This document shows positions 1 through 7,977 of a stretch of DNA of 17,214 bases, in pieces (the first letter of the stretch is position 1; each line of letters opens with the position of its first letter). Made by a program: the position numbers and the translations under genes. The notes under the pieces are model-generated. The model ran no database searches and was not told the DNA's origin. It was given only the letters and a program-made list of their open reading frames with translations. The DNA comes from Paracoccaceae bacterium (GTDB lineage Bacteria; Pseudomonadota; Alphaproteobacteria; Rhodobacterales; Rhodobacteraceae): positions 4,706 through 21,919 of the forward strand of contig JAMWZF010000011.1 of assembly GCA_024304875.1 (NCBI GenBank), written 5' to 3'.

Positions 1-338
1 CCCGCCTCGCCCGCGACCTGCTGCCGGTCTACGACAACCTCTCCCGCGCCCTCGCCGTGGATGCCGACGAGGAAAAGACCGCCAACGCCGCCTTGCTCGA
101 GGGTGTGGAGCTGACCATGCGCGAGCTGGTCAACGTCTTCCGCAAGCACGGGATCGAGCCGATCGAGCCGCAGGTGGGTGACAAGTTCGACCCCAAGCTG
201 CACCAGGCGATGTTCGAGGCTCCGCTGCCGGGCACCAAGGCCGGCGACATCATCCAGGTCTCGGCCGCCGGTTTCATGCTGCACGACCGCCTGCTGCGTC
301 CGGCGCAGGTCGGCGTCAGCTCGAACCCCGGCTCTTAA
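1..338 (+). CDS. grpE: GrpE nucleotide exchange factor (3' part only)
   Basis: This is the C-terminal part of GrpE, the cytoplasmic nucleotide exchange factor that releases ADP from the chaperone DnaK. The reading frame is open from base 3 and gives 111 visible residues; the start lies outside the window. The visible part begins in the end of the long dimerisation helix ([14 protein letters not shown]) and continues into the compact beta domain that contacts DnaK. That domain carries the family pattern [12 protein letters not shown], then PGT-x-AGDII and a terminal [13 protein letters not shown]. The TAA stop at 336-338 overlaps the stop of mutS on the other strand, so no separate terminator fits between the two genes. 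The protein ends about where GrpE normally ends, so the 3' end looks intact. Confidence 0.95.
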   Translation, partial: RLARDLLPVYDNLSRALAVDADEEKTANAALLEGVELTMRELVNVFRKHGIEPIEPQVGDKFDPKLHQAMFEAPLPGTKAGDIIQVSAAGFMLHDRLLRPAQVGVSSNPGS

Positions 339-2968
339 GTCGCCGGGGGCAGGAGCCCCTTGAGTTCGTAGATGAGGCTCAGCGCGTCGCGCGGGCTCAG
401 GTCATCGGGCAGAACATCGCGAAGCCGCGCCTCCACCTCGGAGGGCGCGGCTTTCTTCTGCGGCTGGGGAGGCGTCGCGGAAAACAGCGGCAGGTCGTCG
501 ATCATCGCCGTCTGCTTGCCGCCGTCCCGCTCCTGCTTTTCCAGCGTGTCGAGCACCACCCGCGCCCGTTCGACCACCGGCGCCGGCAGCCCAGCCAGCC
601 GCGCCACCTGCACCCCGTAGCTGCGATCCGCCGTTCCGGGCCGGACCTCGTGCAGGAAGATCACCTCGCCCTCCCACTCCTTGACCGCCACGGTCGCGTT
701 CTCGGCCGCGTCCAGTTTCGCGGCCAGCGCGGCCATCTCGTGGTAGTGCGTGGCAAAGAGGGCGCGGCAGCCGTTGACCTCGTGCAGGTGTTCCAGCGTG
801 GCCCAGGCGATGGAGAGGCCATCGTAGGTGGCCGTGCCGCGCCCGATCTCGTCGAGGATCACCAGCGCCCGGTCGTCCGCCTGGTTCAGGATGGCCGCGG
901 TTTCCACCATCTCGACCATGAAGGTCGACCGCCCACGGGCGAGGTCGTCCGAGGCGCCGACCCTGCTGAAGAGCTGGCTGACGATGCCGATCCGGGCCTG
1001 TTTCGCAGGGACATAGCTGCCCATCTGCGCCAGCACCGCGATCAGCGCGTTCTGCCGAAGATAGGTCGATTTACCGGCCATGTTGGGGCCGGTCAGCAGG
1101 TGGATGCGGGCTTCGGACAGGTCGCAGTCGTTGGCGACGAAGGGCTCGCCTGCGCGTGTCAGCGCCGCCTCGACCACCGGGTGCCGGCCCGCTTCGACGT
1201 GAAACACCCGGCTGTCCTCGAGCGCGGGGCGCTGCCAGTTGCCCGCGTCGGCGAGGGTCGCGAGCGCGGCGGCGAGGTCGATCTCGGCCAAGCCGAGCGA
1301 GACGCCGTGCAGGGCGTCGGCCACGTCGAGGATCGCGCCTCTCAGGCTTGAATAGTGCCGCTTCTCGATCTCCAGCGCCTCAGACCCGGCATTCAGGATC
1401 CGCTTTTCCAGCTCGTTCAGCTCCAGCGTCGTCCAGCGCAGCTGGTTGGCGGTGGTCTGGCGGTGGATGAAGGTCTCGGGCAGGCCGCGCATGGCGGCTT
1501 CGTGGGTCGTCGTCGTCTCGACGAAGTAGCCCAGCACGTTGTTGTGCTTGATCTTGAGGCTGCCGATGCCGGTCTGCTCCTGGTACTGCCGCTGAAGCCC
1601 GGCGATCACGCCGCGCCCTTCGTCCCGCAGCTTGCGCGCCTCGTCGAGGTCGGGGTCGTGCCCCTCGGCGATGAACCCGCCGTCGCGGGCGAGGAGGGGC
1701 GGTTCGGCGACGAGCGCGGCGTCCAGAAGGTCGATCAGGTCGTCCAAGCCGACCAGCGCGGCACGGGCGTCGTCCAGTTGCGCGGGCAGGTCGGCGGGCA
1801 GGCGGCGGGCCACTTTCTCGGCGACCGCCAGCGTGTCCCGCACCGCCGCCATATCGCGCGGTCCGCCCCGGTCGAGGGCAAGCCGCGACAGGGCGCGGTC
1901 GAGGTCTCCCGCCTCCTTCAGCGTCTCGCGCAGGTCCGCCCGCAGCATTCCGTCGTCCAGCATGAGCGCCACGGCATCGAGCCGGGCGTTGATCGCGCTC
2001 CGGTCGCAGGAGGGCGAGGACAGCCGCCGTTCCAGCAGCCGCGCCCCGGCGGCGGTGACGGTGCGGTCGACGGTGGCGAGCAACGACCCGGCCCGCCGCC
2101 CGTCCGGCCCGGTGGTCAGTTCCAGCGACCGGCGCGTCGCGGCGTCGATCTGCATGACGCCGCCCCGAGCCTCCTGCACCGGCGGGCGGAGCAGGGGCAT
2201 CCGGCCTTTCTGCGTGATCTCGAGGTAGTCCGCGATGGCGGCCATGGCCGCGACCTCGGGGCGGGAGAAGGTGCCATAGGCGTCGAGGCTGTCGACGCCG
2301 AAGAGCGCGCAAAGCCGCGCCGCGCCATTCGTGGAATCGAACGCCGAAGCCCCGAGCGTTGTCACCGACCCGCCCAGATCCGTCACTGTTCCGGCGTAAG
2401 TCGGCCCGGAGGCATCGGACAGGATCACCTCCCGCGCCCCGATCCGCGCCAGTTCCGGCCCCAGCCGCACCGGCGGACAAGCCAGCACCGAAAAGGCCCC
2501 GGTCGAGATGTCGACGAAGGCGAGCGCCCCTTCGCCCCGCACCTCGGCGAAGGCGGCGAGGAAGTTGTGGCGGCGGGCGTCCAGCAGCGACTCCTCGGTC
2601 AAGGTGCCCGGCGTCACCAGCCGGACGACCTCGCGGCGGACCACGGACTTCGACCCGCGCTTCTTGGCCTCGGCGGGGTCCTCCATCTGTTCGCAGACGG
2701 CGACGCGAAATCCCTTGCGGATCAGCGTCAGCAGGTAGCCCTCGGCCGCATGGACGGGCACGCCGCACATCGGGATGTCGTCGCCCGCGTGCTTGCCCCG
2801 CTTGGTCAGCGCGATGTCCAGCGCCTCGGCCGCCGCCTCTGCATCGGCAAAGAACATCTCGTAGAAATCGCCCATCCGGTAGAACAGCAGCGCGTCCGGG
2901 TGATCGGCCTTGATCCCCAGGTATTGCGCCATCATCGGCGTGGTCGCGGTGGTGTCGATGCTGCCCAT
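335..2968 (-). CDS. mutS: DNA mismatch repair protein MutS
   Basis: MutS recognises base mismatches and small loops and, with ATP, recruits MutL to start repair. The predicted protein has 877 residues, close to the usual 850-900. Near the N terminus is the mismatch-reading Phe-x-Glu motif (GDFYEMF, F35 and E37). The ATPase domain has Walker [10 protein letters not shown] from residue 627 and Walker B VILDE around 703-707. After it comes DLPLF (825-829), which fits a beta-clamp-binding motif. A Pro-rich linker and a short C-terminal helical segment ([16 protein letters not shown]) follow, resembling the MutS oligomerisation tail. I chose the ATG at 2968 because the family similarity begins just after it (MMAQYLGIK). 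The frame stays open for 73 more codons upstream, but those run into the maeB start region and look non-coding. ATG codons at residues 12 and 13 are alternative starts. Confidence 0.96.
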   Translation of the reverse strand: MGSIDTTATTPMMAQYLGIKADHPDALLFYRMGDFYEMFFADAEAAAEALDIALTKRGKHAGDDIPMCGVPVHAAEGYLLTLIRKGFRVAVCEQMEDPAEAKKRGSKSVVRREVVRLVTPGTLTEESLLDARRHNFLAAFAEVRGEGALAFVDISTGAFSVLACPPVRLGPELARIGAREVILSDASGPTYAGTVTDLGGSVTTLGASAFDSTNGAARLCALFGVDSLDAYGTFSRPEVAAMAAIADYLEITQKGRMPLLRPPVQEARGGVMQIDAATRRSLELTTGPDGRRAGSLLATVDRTVTAAGARLLERRLSSPSCDRSAINARLDAVALMLDDGMLRADLRETLKEAGDLDRALSRLALDRGGPRDMAAVRDTLAVAEKVARRLPADLPAQLDDARAALVGLDDLIDLLDAALVAEPPLLARDGGFIAEGHDPDLDEARKLRDEGRGVIAGLQRQYQEQTGIGSLKIKHNNVLGYFVETTTTHEAAMRGLPETFIHRQTTANQLRWTTLELNELEKRILNAGSEALEIEKRHYSSLRGAILDVADALHGVSLGLAEIDLAAALATLADAGNWQRPALEDSRVFHVEAGRHPVVEAALTRAGEPFVANDCDLSEARIHLLTGPNMAGKSTYLRQNALIAVLAQMGSYVPAKQARIGIVSQLFSRVGASDDLARGRSTFMVEMVETAAILNQADDRALVILDEIGRGTATYDGLSIAWATLEHLHEVNGCRALFATHYHEMAALAAKLDAAENATVAVKEWEGEVIFLHEVRPGTADRSYGVQVARLAGLPAPVVERARVVLDTLEKQERDGGKQTAMIDDLPLFSATPPQPQKKAAPSEVEARLRDVLPDDLSPRDALSLIYELKGLLPPAT

Positions 2969-3089
2969 GTGCCCCCCGGCTTTGGGGCAGGACACTACCG
3001 GCGGCCCCTTGGCGGCAAAAGTCGAAAATCGGGCCATTGCCGCCACCTGCCCCCTGCCGCTATTGCTGACGTTCCAAGGGAGGACCACC
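2969..3089. promoter_or_regulatory. Divergent mutS/maeB promoter region
   Basis: This 121-base spacer separates the start codons of mutS (-) and maeB (+), so promoters for both genes are expected here. I found no sigma-70 box pair good enough to call on either strand. A TTGGCG at 3009-3014 lacks a suitable -10 partner on the plus strand. The region includes an A-rich patch (about 3017-3028) in an otherwise G/C-rich stretch. The regulatory role is inferred from gene orientation only. Confidence 0.4.
3076..3083 (+). promoter_or_regulatory. Ribosome binding site of maeB
   Basis: AAGGGAGG lies 6 bases before the ATG at 3090. It fixes that ATG as the maeB start rather than any of the in-frame codons upstream, where the frame stays open back to 2910. 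Confidence 0.8.
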
Positions 3090-5345
3090 ATGGCCAAGCA
3101 GCGGATCACGCGCGAGGACGCGCTCGCTTTCCACCTCGAGCCGTCGCCCGGCAAGTGGGAGGTGCAGGCGACCGTGCCGATGACCACCCAGCGGGACCTG
3201 TCACTGGCCTATTCTCCCGGCGTCGCCATCCCCTGCCAGGAGATCGCTGCGCATCCCGAGACGGCCTACGACTACACCGGCAAGGGCAACCTTGTCGCCG
3301 TTGTGTCGAACGGCACGGCGGTCCTCGGGCTTGGCAACCTGGGCGCGCTGGGGTCGAAGCCGGTGATGGAGGGCAAGTCCGTCCTGTTCAAACGCTTCGC
3401 AGACGTGAACTCCATCGACATCGAGCTGGACAGCGAGGACCCCGAGGAGATCATCAACGCCGTCCGGCTGATGGGTCCAACCTTCGGCGGCATCAACCTC
3501 GAGGACATCAAGGCGCCCGAGTGCTTCATCATCGAGCAGACGCTGAAGGAGCAGATGGACATTCCCGTGTTCCACGACGACCAGCACGGGACGGCGGTGA
3601 TCTGCGCGGCGGGGCTGATCAACGCGCTGCACCTCAGCGGCAAGAAGATCGAGGATGTCCGCATCGTCCTCAACGGCGCCGGGGCGGCGGGGATCGCCTG
3701 CCTGGAGCTGCTGAAGGCGATGGGCGCCCGGCATGACAACTGCATCATGTGCGACACCAAGGGCGTCATCTACCAGGGCCGCACCGAGGGGATGAACCAG
3801 TGGAAGTCGGCCCATGCCGTCGCAACCGACCTGCGCACGCTGGAAGAGGCGATGAAGGATGCCGATGTCTTCCTCGGCGTGTCGGTCAAGGGCGCGGTGA
3901 CGCAGGAGATGGTCGCCAGCATGGCCGACAACCCGGTCATCTTCGCCATGGCGAACCCCGACCCCGAGATCACGCCGGAAGAGGCCCACGCCGTCCGCGT
4001 CGACGCCATCGTTGCAACCGGGCGCAGCGACTATCCGAACCAGGTGAACAACGTCCTCGGCTTTCCCTACCTCTTCCGCGGCGCGCTCGATATCCACGCC
4101 CGGGCGATCAACGACGACATGAAGATCGCCTGCGCCCGCGCGCTCGCGGACCTCGCCCGCGAGGAGGTGCCGGACGAGGTGGCGATGGCCTATGGGCGCA
4201 AGCTGACCTACGGGCGGGACTACATCATCCCGACGCCGTTCGACCCGCGCCTGATCCACCGGATCCCGCCTGCCGTGGCGCGGGCGGGCATGGACACCGG
4301 CGTCGCCCGGCGGCCGATCATCGACATGGATGCCTACGAGCACGGGCTGAAGACCCGGATGGACCCGACGGCGAGCATCCTGCGGGGGATCAACGCCCGC
4401 GCCCGGGCGGCGCAGGCAACCGTGGTCTTCGCCGAGGGGGACGATCCTCGCGTGCTGCGCGCCGCCGTGGCCTATCAGCGGGGCGGCTATGGCCGCGCGT
4501 TGGTCGTGGGCCGCGAGAACGACGTGAAACAGAAGCTGGAAGCCGAGGGGCTCGCCGATGCGGTGCGCGAGTTGCGGGTGGTGAACGCCGCGAACACCGA
4601 GCACCTCGAGACCTACAAGGCGTTCCTCTACGAGCGGCTCCAGCGGAAGGGGCATGACCGGCAGGACATTCACCGGCTGGCCGCGCGGGACCGGCACGTC
4701 TTTGCCTCGCTCATGCTGGCGCATGGCCACGCGGATGGGATGGTGACGGGGGCGACGCGGAAGTCGGCGCATGTGCTCGAACTGATCAACCACGTCTTCG
4801 ATGCCGGGCCGCACGACGGGGCCGTCGGGGTCACAGCGGTGCTGAACAAGGGCCGGATCGTGCTGATCGCGGACACGCTGGTGCACGAATGGCCGGACGA
4901 GGAGGACCTCGCCGACATCGCCGAGCGCGGGGCCACCGTCGCCAGCGCGCTGGGCCTGACGCCGCGGGTCGCGTTCCTATCCTTCTCGACCTTCGGCTAC
5001 CCGGTGTCCGAGCGGGCCGAGAAGATGCACGGCGCGCCCAAGGTCCTCGACCGCCGGGGCGTCGATTTCGAGTACGAGGGCGAGATGACGGTGGACGTCG
5101 CCCTGAACCCCAAGGCAATGGAGCAATATCCGTTCTCGCGCCTCACCGGACCGGCGAACGTGCTGGTGGTTCCGGCCCGGCACTCTGCCTCGATCAGCGT
5201 GAAGCTGATGCAGGAAATGGCCGGGGCGACGGTGATAGGGCCGATCCTGGCGGGCGTCGACAAGCCGATCCAGATCTGCTCGACCGTGTCGACCGTCAGC
5301 GACATCCTGAACATGGCCGTGATCGCGGCCTGCAACGTGACCTGA
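3090..5345 (+). CDS. maeB: NADP-dependent malic enzyme with phosphotransacetylase-like C-terminal domain
   Basis: This enzyme oxidatively decarboxylates malate to pyruvate, producing NADPH and linking the TCA cycle to acetyl-CoA supply. At 751 residues it has the size of the two-domain bacterial MaeB type. The malic enzyme part (about 1-425) shows [11 protein letters not shown] (Tyr41), [11 protein letters not shown] (Lys96), the metal-binding region NLEDI (Glu138, Asp139), FHDDQHGTA (Asp163/164) and the dinucleotide fold NGAGAAG (195-201). [14 protein letters not shown] follows at 321-334. The remainder (about 426-751) resembles phosphotransacetylase ([15 protein letters not shown], then a conserved PTA tail). 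In characterised relatives this domain is regulatory and senses acetyl-CoA; that role here is by analogy. The start is set by the strong AAGGGAGG site. A sugar kinase gene follows after only 4 bases, so the two are probably co-transcribed. Confidence 0.95.
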   Translation: MAKQRITREDALAFHLEPSPGKWEVQATVPMTTQRDLSLAYSPGVAIPCQEIAAHPETAYDYTGKGNLVAVVSNGTAVLGLGNLGALGSKPVMEGKSVLFKRFADVNSIDIELDSEDPEEIINAVRLMGPTFGGINLEDIKAPECFIIEQTLKEQMDIPVFHDDQHGTAVICAAGLINALHLSGKKIEDVRIVLNGAGAAGIACLELLKAMGARHDNCIMCDTKGVIYQGRTEGMNQWKSAHAVATDLRTLEEAMKDADVFLGVSVKGAVTQEMVASMADNPVIFAMANPDPEITPEEAHAVRVDAIVATGRSDYPNQVNNVLGFPYLFRGALDIHARAINDDMKIACARALADLAREEVPDEVAMAYGRKLTYGRDYIIPTPFDPRLIHRIPPAVARAGMDTGVARRPIIDMDAYEHGLKTRMDPTASILRGINARARAAQATVVFAEGDDPRVLRAAVAYQRGGYGRALVVGRENDVKQKLEAEGLADAVRELRVVNAANTEHLETYKAFLYERLQRKGHDRQDIHRLAARDRHVFASLMLAHGHADGMVTGATRKSAHVLELINHVFDAGPHDGAVGVTAVLNKGRIVLIADTLVHEWPDEEDLADIAERGATVASALGLTPRVAFLSFSTFGYPVSERAEKMHGAPKVLDRRGVDFEYEGEMTVDVALNPKAMEQYPFSRLTGPANVLVVPARHSASISVKLMQEMAGATVIGPILAGVDKPIQICSTVSTVSDILNMAVIAACNVT

Positions 5346-5349
5346 GACC

Positions 5350-6216
5350 ATGACGATCTGGAACCTCGGGTCGATCAACGCCGACCACGTCTACTCTGTG
5401 CCGCATGTTCCCGCGCCGGGCGAGACCCTGGCCTCGACCGGGCGGCAGATGTTCCTGGGCGGGAAGGGCGCCAACATGTCCGTCGCTGCGGCGCGGGCGG
5501 GGGCGCATGTCCGGCACATCGGCGCGGTGGGGCCGGATGGCCTCTGGATGCGGGACCGGCTGACGGAATGGGGCGTCGATACCCGCAGTATCGCAGAGAT
5601 AGAGACTGAATCCGGCGTCGCCGTCATCATGGTCGACCCCGCGGGCGAGAACGGCATCCTGCTGCATCCCGGTGCGAACCACCGGGTTCCGCGCAGCGCG
5701 ATGCAGGGGGCCCTCGCCGAGGCCGCCACGGGCGATATCGCCGTTTTCCAGAACGAGACGAACCTTCAGGCCGACATGGCCGAGCTGGCGGCGCAGCTGG
5801 GGTTGCGGGTCGCATATGCCGCCGCGCCCTTCGATCCCGAACGGGTGACGGCGGTGATGGACCACTTGGACCTGCTGTTCCTGAACGCTGTGGAGGCCGA
5901 GCAACTGCGTCAGGCGACCGGCATGACACCTGAGGATCTGCCGATCCGCGATGTGGTCGTGACGCTTGGGTCAGACGGGGCGGATTGGTTCGGACCCGAG
6001 GGCCGGGTCCGTGTCGCCCCGATCCGGGTCGAGGCCGTCGATACGACCGGCGCGGGGGACACCTTCACCGGCTACGTTCTTGCCGGGCTCGACCGGGGGA
6101 TGCCGATGGCGCAGGCACTCGACCTCGCCACGCGGGCGGCAGCCCTGATGGTCACCCGGCCCGGCACCGCCGATGCGATCCCGGACCTGAGCGAAGTGCA
6201 GGCCTTCCGGGGCTGA
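5350..6216 (+). CDS. Ribokinase-like PfkB family carbohydrate kinase
   Basis: This is a cytoplasmic ATP-dependent sugar or nucleoside kinase of the PfkB/ribokinase family, 288 residues long (family range about 290-320). It opens with GSINADHVYSVPHVPAPGET, the ribokinase-type substrate region. The first PfkB signature is GGKGANMSVAAARAG (37-51). An NxxE motif occurs in LFLNAVEAEQL (around 179). The second signature is DTTGAGDTFTGYVLA, with the expected catalytic base Asp237. Ribokinase is the best guess, but no ribose transport or other pentose genes are nearby, so the true substrate is open. The ATG lies 4 bases after the maeB stop, which suggests translational coupling. The TGA stop directly abuts the stop of msrA on the other strand (TGATCA at 6214-6219). 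Confidence 0.88.
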   Translation: MTIWNLGSINADHVYSVPHVPAPGETLASTGRQMFLGGKGANMSVAAARAGAHVRHIGAVGPDGLWMRDRLTEWGVDTRSIAEIETESGVAVIMVDPAGENGILLHPGANHRVPRSAMQGALAEAATGDIAVFQNETNLQADMAELAAQLGLRVAYAAAPFDPERVTAVMDHLDLLFLNAVEAEQLRQATGMTPEDLPIRDVVVTLGSDGADWFGPEGRVRVAPIRVEAVDTTGAGDTFTGYVLAGLDRGMPMAQALDLATRAAALMVTRPGTADAIPDLSEVQAFRG

Positions 6217-6876
6217 TCAGCCGCCGATGAAAGGCGCGTCGTCGCCCCAGAGCTGGCGAACCCGCTGATCGCGGCCGCAGCCTTCGCGGTAGAAGTCGTA
6301 GGCCTCGGACTGGCGCTTGGGTCCGCCGCGGGTCAGCACGATGCTGGACCCCTTGTAGTAGTCCTGATGGTACTCCTCGGCCTCGTAGAAGGTCGCGGCG
6401 GGCAGGATCGGCGTCACGATCTGCTGGCCAAGCTCGGCCTGGGCGGCAGCCTTCGCGGCCTCTGCCGCCTGCTGTTCGGCCTGGTTCGAGACGAAGATCG
6501 CGGTCCGGTAGCTGTCGCCCCGGTCGCAGAACTGACCACCCGCGTCGGTCGGATCGACCGAGCGGAAGAACAGGTCGAGCAGCTGGCGATAGCTGACGGT
6601 ATCGGCGTCGTAGGTGATTTCGACGACCTCGTAATGGCCGGTGTCGCCGCCCGTCACCTGGCGGTAGGTGGGATTCTCGGTTGTGCCGCCGGCGTACCCT
6701 GACACCACGTCGACCACGCCGCGGACCTTTTCGAAATCGGCCTCCACGCACCAGAAGCAGCCACCGGCGACGACCATCTGCTGGATGTCGCGGGCCTCGG
6801 CCTTCTTCGGCGCGATCGTCATGGCGACCAGGATCAGGGCGGCCAGCAGTCCGGCCTTGAGATTGGGGGTCATCAT
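6217..6876 (-). CDS. msrA: Peptide methionine (S)-sulfoxide reductase MsrA, exported
   Basis: MsrA reduces the S-epimer of methionine sulfoxide in proteins back to methionine. The protein has 219 residues. An N-terminal segment with a hydrophobic core ([14 protein letters not shown]) ends in KAEA-RD and looks like a Sec signal peptide, so the enzyme probably acts in the periplasm. The catalytic motif GCFWCVE has the nucleophile Cys40, a second Cys43 and Glu45. SGYAGG, NPTYRQV and GDTGHYE are standard MsrA sequences. Two further cysteines, Cys117 ([10 protein letters not shown]) and Cys200 (EGCGRD), could serve as resolving residues. The start at 6876 is favoured by an AGGAGG site 9 bases upstream; the next ATG (6873) is the alternative. 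The gene diverges from a sulfotransferase-like gene. Confidence 0.94.
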   Translation of the reverse strand: MMTPNLKAGLLAALILVAMTIAPKKAEARDIQQMVVAGGCFWCVEADFEKVRGVVDVVSGYAGGTTENPTYRQVTGGDTGHYEVVEITYDADTVSYRQLLDLFFRSVDPTDAGGQFCDRGDSYRTAIFVSNQAEQQAAEAAKAAAQAELGQQIVTPILPAATFYEAEEYHQDYYKGSSIVLTRGGPKRQSEAYDFYREGCGRDQRVRQLWGDDAPFIGG

Positions 6877-6885
6877 GGGGTGGCT

Positions 6886-6891
6886 CCTCCT
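6886..6891 (-). promoter_or_regulatory. Ribosome binding site of msrA
   Basis: On the minus strand AGGAGG (within AAAGGAGGAG) lies 9 bases before the first of two adjacent ATG codons, favouring the start at 6876. The frame is open further upstream, but the signal peptide begins here. Confidence 0.75.
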
Positions 6892-6937
6892 TTGGGTTGT
6901 GGCAGACTGTGCTGCCCGGCTCTGTCGCGGCAATTCA

Positions 6938-6958
6938 CCCCGGCGTGAGGTCACGGGG
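6938..6958. repeat. Inverted repeat with CGTGA-N2-TCACG core, possible operator
   Basis: In the msrA/sulfotransferase divergent spacer, CGTGA and TCACG face each other across two bases (6944-6955). They are flanked by CCCC (6938-6941) and GGGG (6955-6958). Read as RNA this would be a G/C hairpin followed by CTTTT. Read as DNA it is a compact palindrome that sits just upstream of a putative -35 box at 6969. I favour an operator because no plus-strand transcript is expected to end here, but nothing in the sequence identifies the regulator. Confidence 0.4.
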
Positions 6959-6968
6959 CTTTTACCTC

Positions 6969-6997
6969 TTGGAACAATCGCTCGCCGCTCCTAGCGT
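6969..6997 (+). promoter_or_regulatory. Candidate promoter of the sulfotransferase-like gene
   Basis: TTGGAA (6969-6974), a 17-base spacer and TAGCGT (6992-6997) fit a degenerate sigma-70-type promoter (4/6 and 3/6 matches, including the key T-A---T of the -10). Transcription would start about 7003, some 30 bases before the ATG at 7034. Confidence 0.3.
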
Positions 6998-7033
6998 GCG
7001 CGGACGACGTGCCCGGCCCGGAGGTTCCCCAAG

Positions 7034-7738
7034 ATGCGCATCGCCATGTGGTCCGGCCCCCGGAACGTGTCTACCGCGATGATGTATGCCTTTGCGGCGA
7101 AAGGGGATTTCGCGGTTTGGGACGAACCGTTCTACGCGGCCTACCTCGTCCAGACGGGCATCGACCATCCATTGCGGGACGAGATCATCCTGAGCCACGA
7201 GCCGGACCCCGCGATGGTCGCCGCGATGTGCCAGGGGACGATCTGGGACGACAAGCCGAACCTCTACATGAAACACATGCCGCAGCACATGCTGCCGGAG
7301 TTTCCTCTCGACTGGGCGCAGTCCTGCGTGAACGTCCACCTGATCCGGCATCCCGCCCGCGTGATCGCCAGCTATGCCGCCAAACGCGAGTCCGTCACGC
7401 CCGATGACCTCGGCTACATCCGGCATTTGCAGATCTTCGAAATGTTCCCCGGCCCGGTCATCGACAGCGCCGACGTGCAGGCTGCGCCCGAGCAGACCCT
7501 GCGGCGGCTCTGTTCCGAGATCGGGCTGGAGTTCGATCCGAAGATGCTGACCTGGGAGAAGGGGCCCAAGCCTTACGACGGAGTCTGGGCCCGCCATTGG
7601 TACGGGGCGGTGCACGACAGCGAGGGCCTCCATCCCATGACCGTCGGCCCGATGCCCGAGACGCCCGACCACTTGAGCGAGGTCCTGGCCGAGGTCATGC
7701 CGGCCTACGAGGAATTGGCCGCGCGCATCATCCGTTGA
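7034..7738 (+). CDS. Small sulfotransferase-like P-loop protein
   Basis: This 234-residue protein looks like a member of the bacterial sulfotransferase superfamily, which normally moves a sulfuryl group from PAPS to an acceptor. Near the N terminus is WSGPRNVSTAMM (6-17), in the place and form of the 5'-phosphosulfate loop (usually xxPRSGST). HLIRHPARVIASYAAKRE (102-119) matches the 3'-phosphate-binding region with its Arg and Ser. The protein is shorter than well-studied sulfotransferases and has no signal peptide or membrane segment. The acceptor is unknown, and neither PAPS-synthesis genes nor glycan genes are nearby, so enzymatic activity is an inference. The ATG is preceded by GGAGG at 7020-7024, spaced 9 bases. 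Close homologues are, from memory, common in Rhodobacteraceae under variable names. Confidence 0.75.
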   Translation: MRIAMWSGPRNVSTAMMYAFAAKGDFAVWDEPFYAAYLVQTGIDHPLRDEIILSHEPDPAMVAAMCQGTIWDDKPNLYMKHMPQHMLPEFPLDWAQSCVNVHLIRHPARVIASYAAKRESVTPDDLGYIRHLQIFEMFPGPVIDSADVQAAPEQTLRRLCSEIGLEFDPKMLTWEKGPKPYDGVWARHWYGAVHDSEGLHPMTVGPMPETPDHLSEVLAEVMPAYEELAARIIR

Positions 7739-7812
7739 GGGCCACGGAAATTCCCGCCAGGTCTGAAACTTCCGGCGCACCGCGCGCGTGACTGGGGACC
7801 GATACCGTCACA

Positions 7813-7858
7813 GGCGGAGCAACGACCGCCTCTCGGTATGGTAGCGAGTGGGTCCGCC
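7813..7858. repeat. Imperfect stem-loop GGCGGA...TCCGCC
   Basis: GGCGGA (7813-7818) pairs with TCCGCC (7853-7858). Inside, CTCG (7832-7835) can pair with CGAG (7845-7848) around a 9-base loop. The intervening bases are unpaired, so stability is modest. No T-run follows on either strand. Confidence 0.4.
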
Positions 7859-7873
7859 GTGCGCGGCGGGCCA

Positions 7874-7928
7874 TGTGTTGTTCGGCCGGGCCGTGGCCCC
7901 AACTCTGCGGTCCGGTCGTCCCAACACA
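7874..7928. repeat. Wide inverted repeat TGTGTTG...CAACACA
   Basis: Seven-base perfect arms TGTGTTG (7874-7880) and CAACACA (7922-7928) enclose 41 G/C-rich bases with further self-complementary GGCC-type pieces. It lies next to the stronger hairpin at 7936-7969. It could be chance or part of a folded RNA. Confidence 0.35.
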
Positions 7929-7935
7929 GGCTGCT

Positions 7936-7969
7936 GTTTGCCCCGGCCCGGTCTTCGGTCGGGGCAAAC
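7936..7969 (-). terminator. Strong 10-bp hairpin 8 bases after the argG stop
   Basis: GTTTGCCCCG (7936-7945) and CGGGGCAAAC (7960-7969) form a perfect 10-base-pair stem with a 14-base loop, in which CCG (7948-7950) can pair with CGG (7956-7958). It begins 8 bases beyond the argG stop codon, where a terminator or 3' stabiliser is expected. However, the T-run is on the 5' arm and an A-run on the 3' arm in both directions, so it lacks the 3' U-tract of a classical intrinsic terminator. Confidence 0.5.
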
Positions 7970-7977
7970 GCGGTTCG

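Larger units (their letters stand above)
7739..7977. other. 239-base non-coding spacer with several inverted repeats
   Basis: This is the longest gene-free stretch of the window. It lies between the convergent stops of the sulfotransferase-like gene (+) and argG (-). I see no credible coding frame, tRNA or promoter. It holds three separate inverted repeats (7813-7858, 7874-7928, 7936-7969), and an alternative pairing ATACCG (7802-7807) with CGGTAT (7834-7839). The other three convergent junctions in the window are 21 bases or less, so the length is itself notable. Termination, mRNA 3'-end stabilisation or a small RNA are possible roles. Confidence 0.6.

Noticed and set aside
346..359. Hairpin GGGGC-AGGA-GCCCC as a terminator for grpE
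   Set aside because: Only a 5-base-pair stem, no T-run follows, and it lies inside the coding 3' end of mutS.
2969..3187. N-terminal extension of MutS by 73 codons
   Set aside because: The extension crosses the maeB start and its ribosome site, has no MutS similarity, and the family similarity begins just after the ATG at 2968.
1355..3736. Plus-strand open frame of 793 codons antisense to mutS and running into maeB
   Set aside because: It is the mirror of two clearly conserved genes in a GC-rich genome where stops are rare. Its composition (Arg, Gly, His and Pro rich) and lack of motifs mark it as non-coding.
3201..4886. Minus-strand open frame of 561 codons antisense to maeB
   Set aside because: Shadow of maeB, low in hydrophobic core patterns and without a ribosome site or family motif.
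6971..6998. EcfG-type general stress promoter (GGAAC...CGT) before the sulfotransferase-like gene
   Set aside because: The two elements are 19 bases apart rather than the usual 16-17 and the -10 reads CGTG instead of CGTT.
7728..7967. Small minus-strand open frame (79 codons) in the argG/sulfotransferase spacer
   Set aside because: It overlaps the inverted repeats, has no ribosome site, and has a composition typical of non-coding GC-rich DNA.
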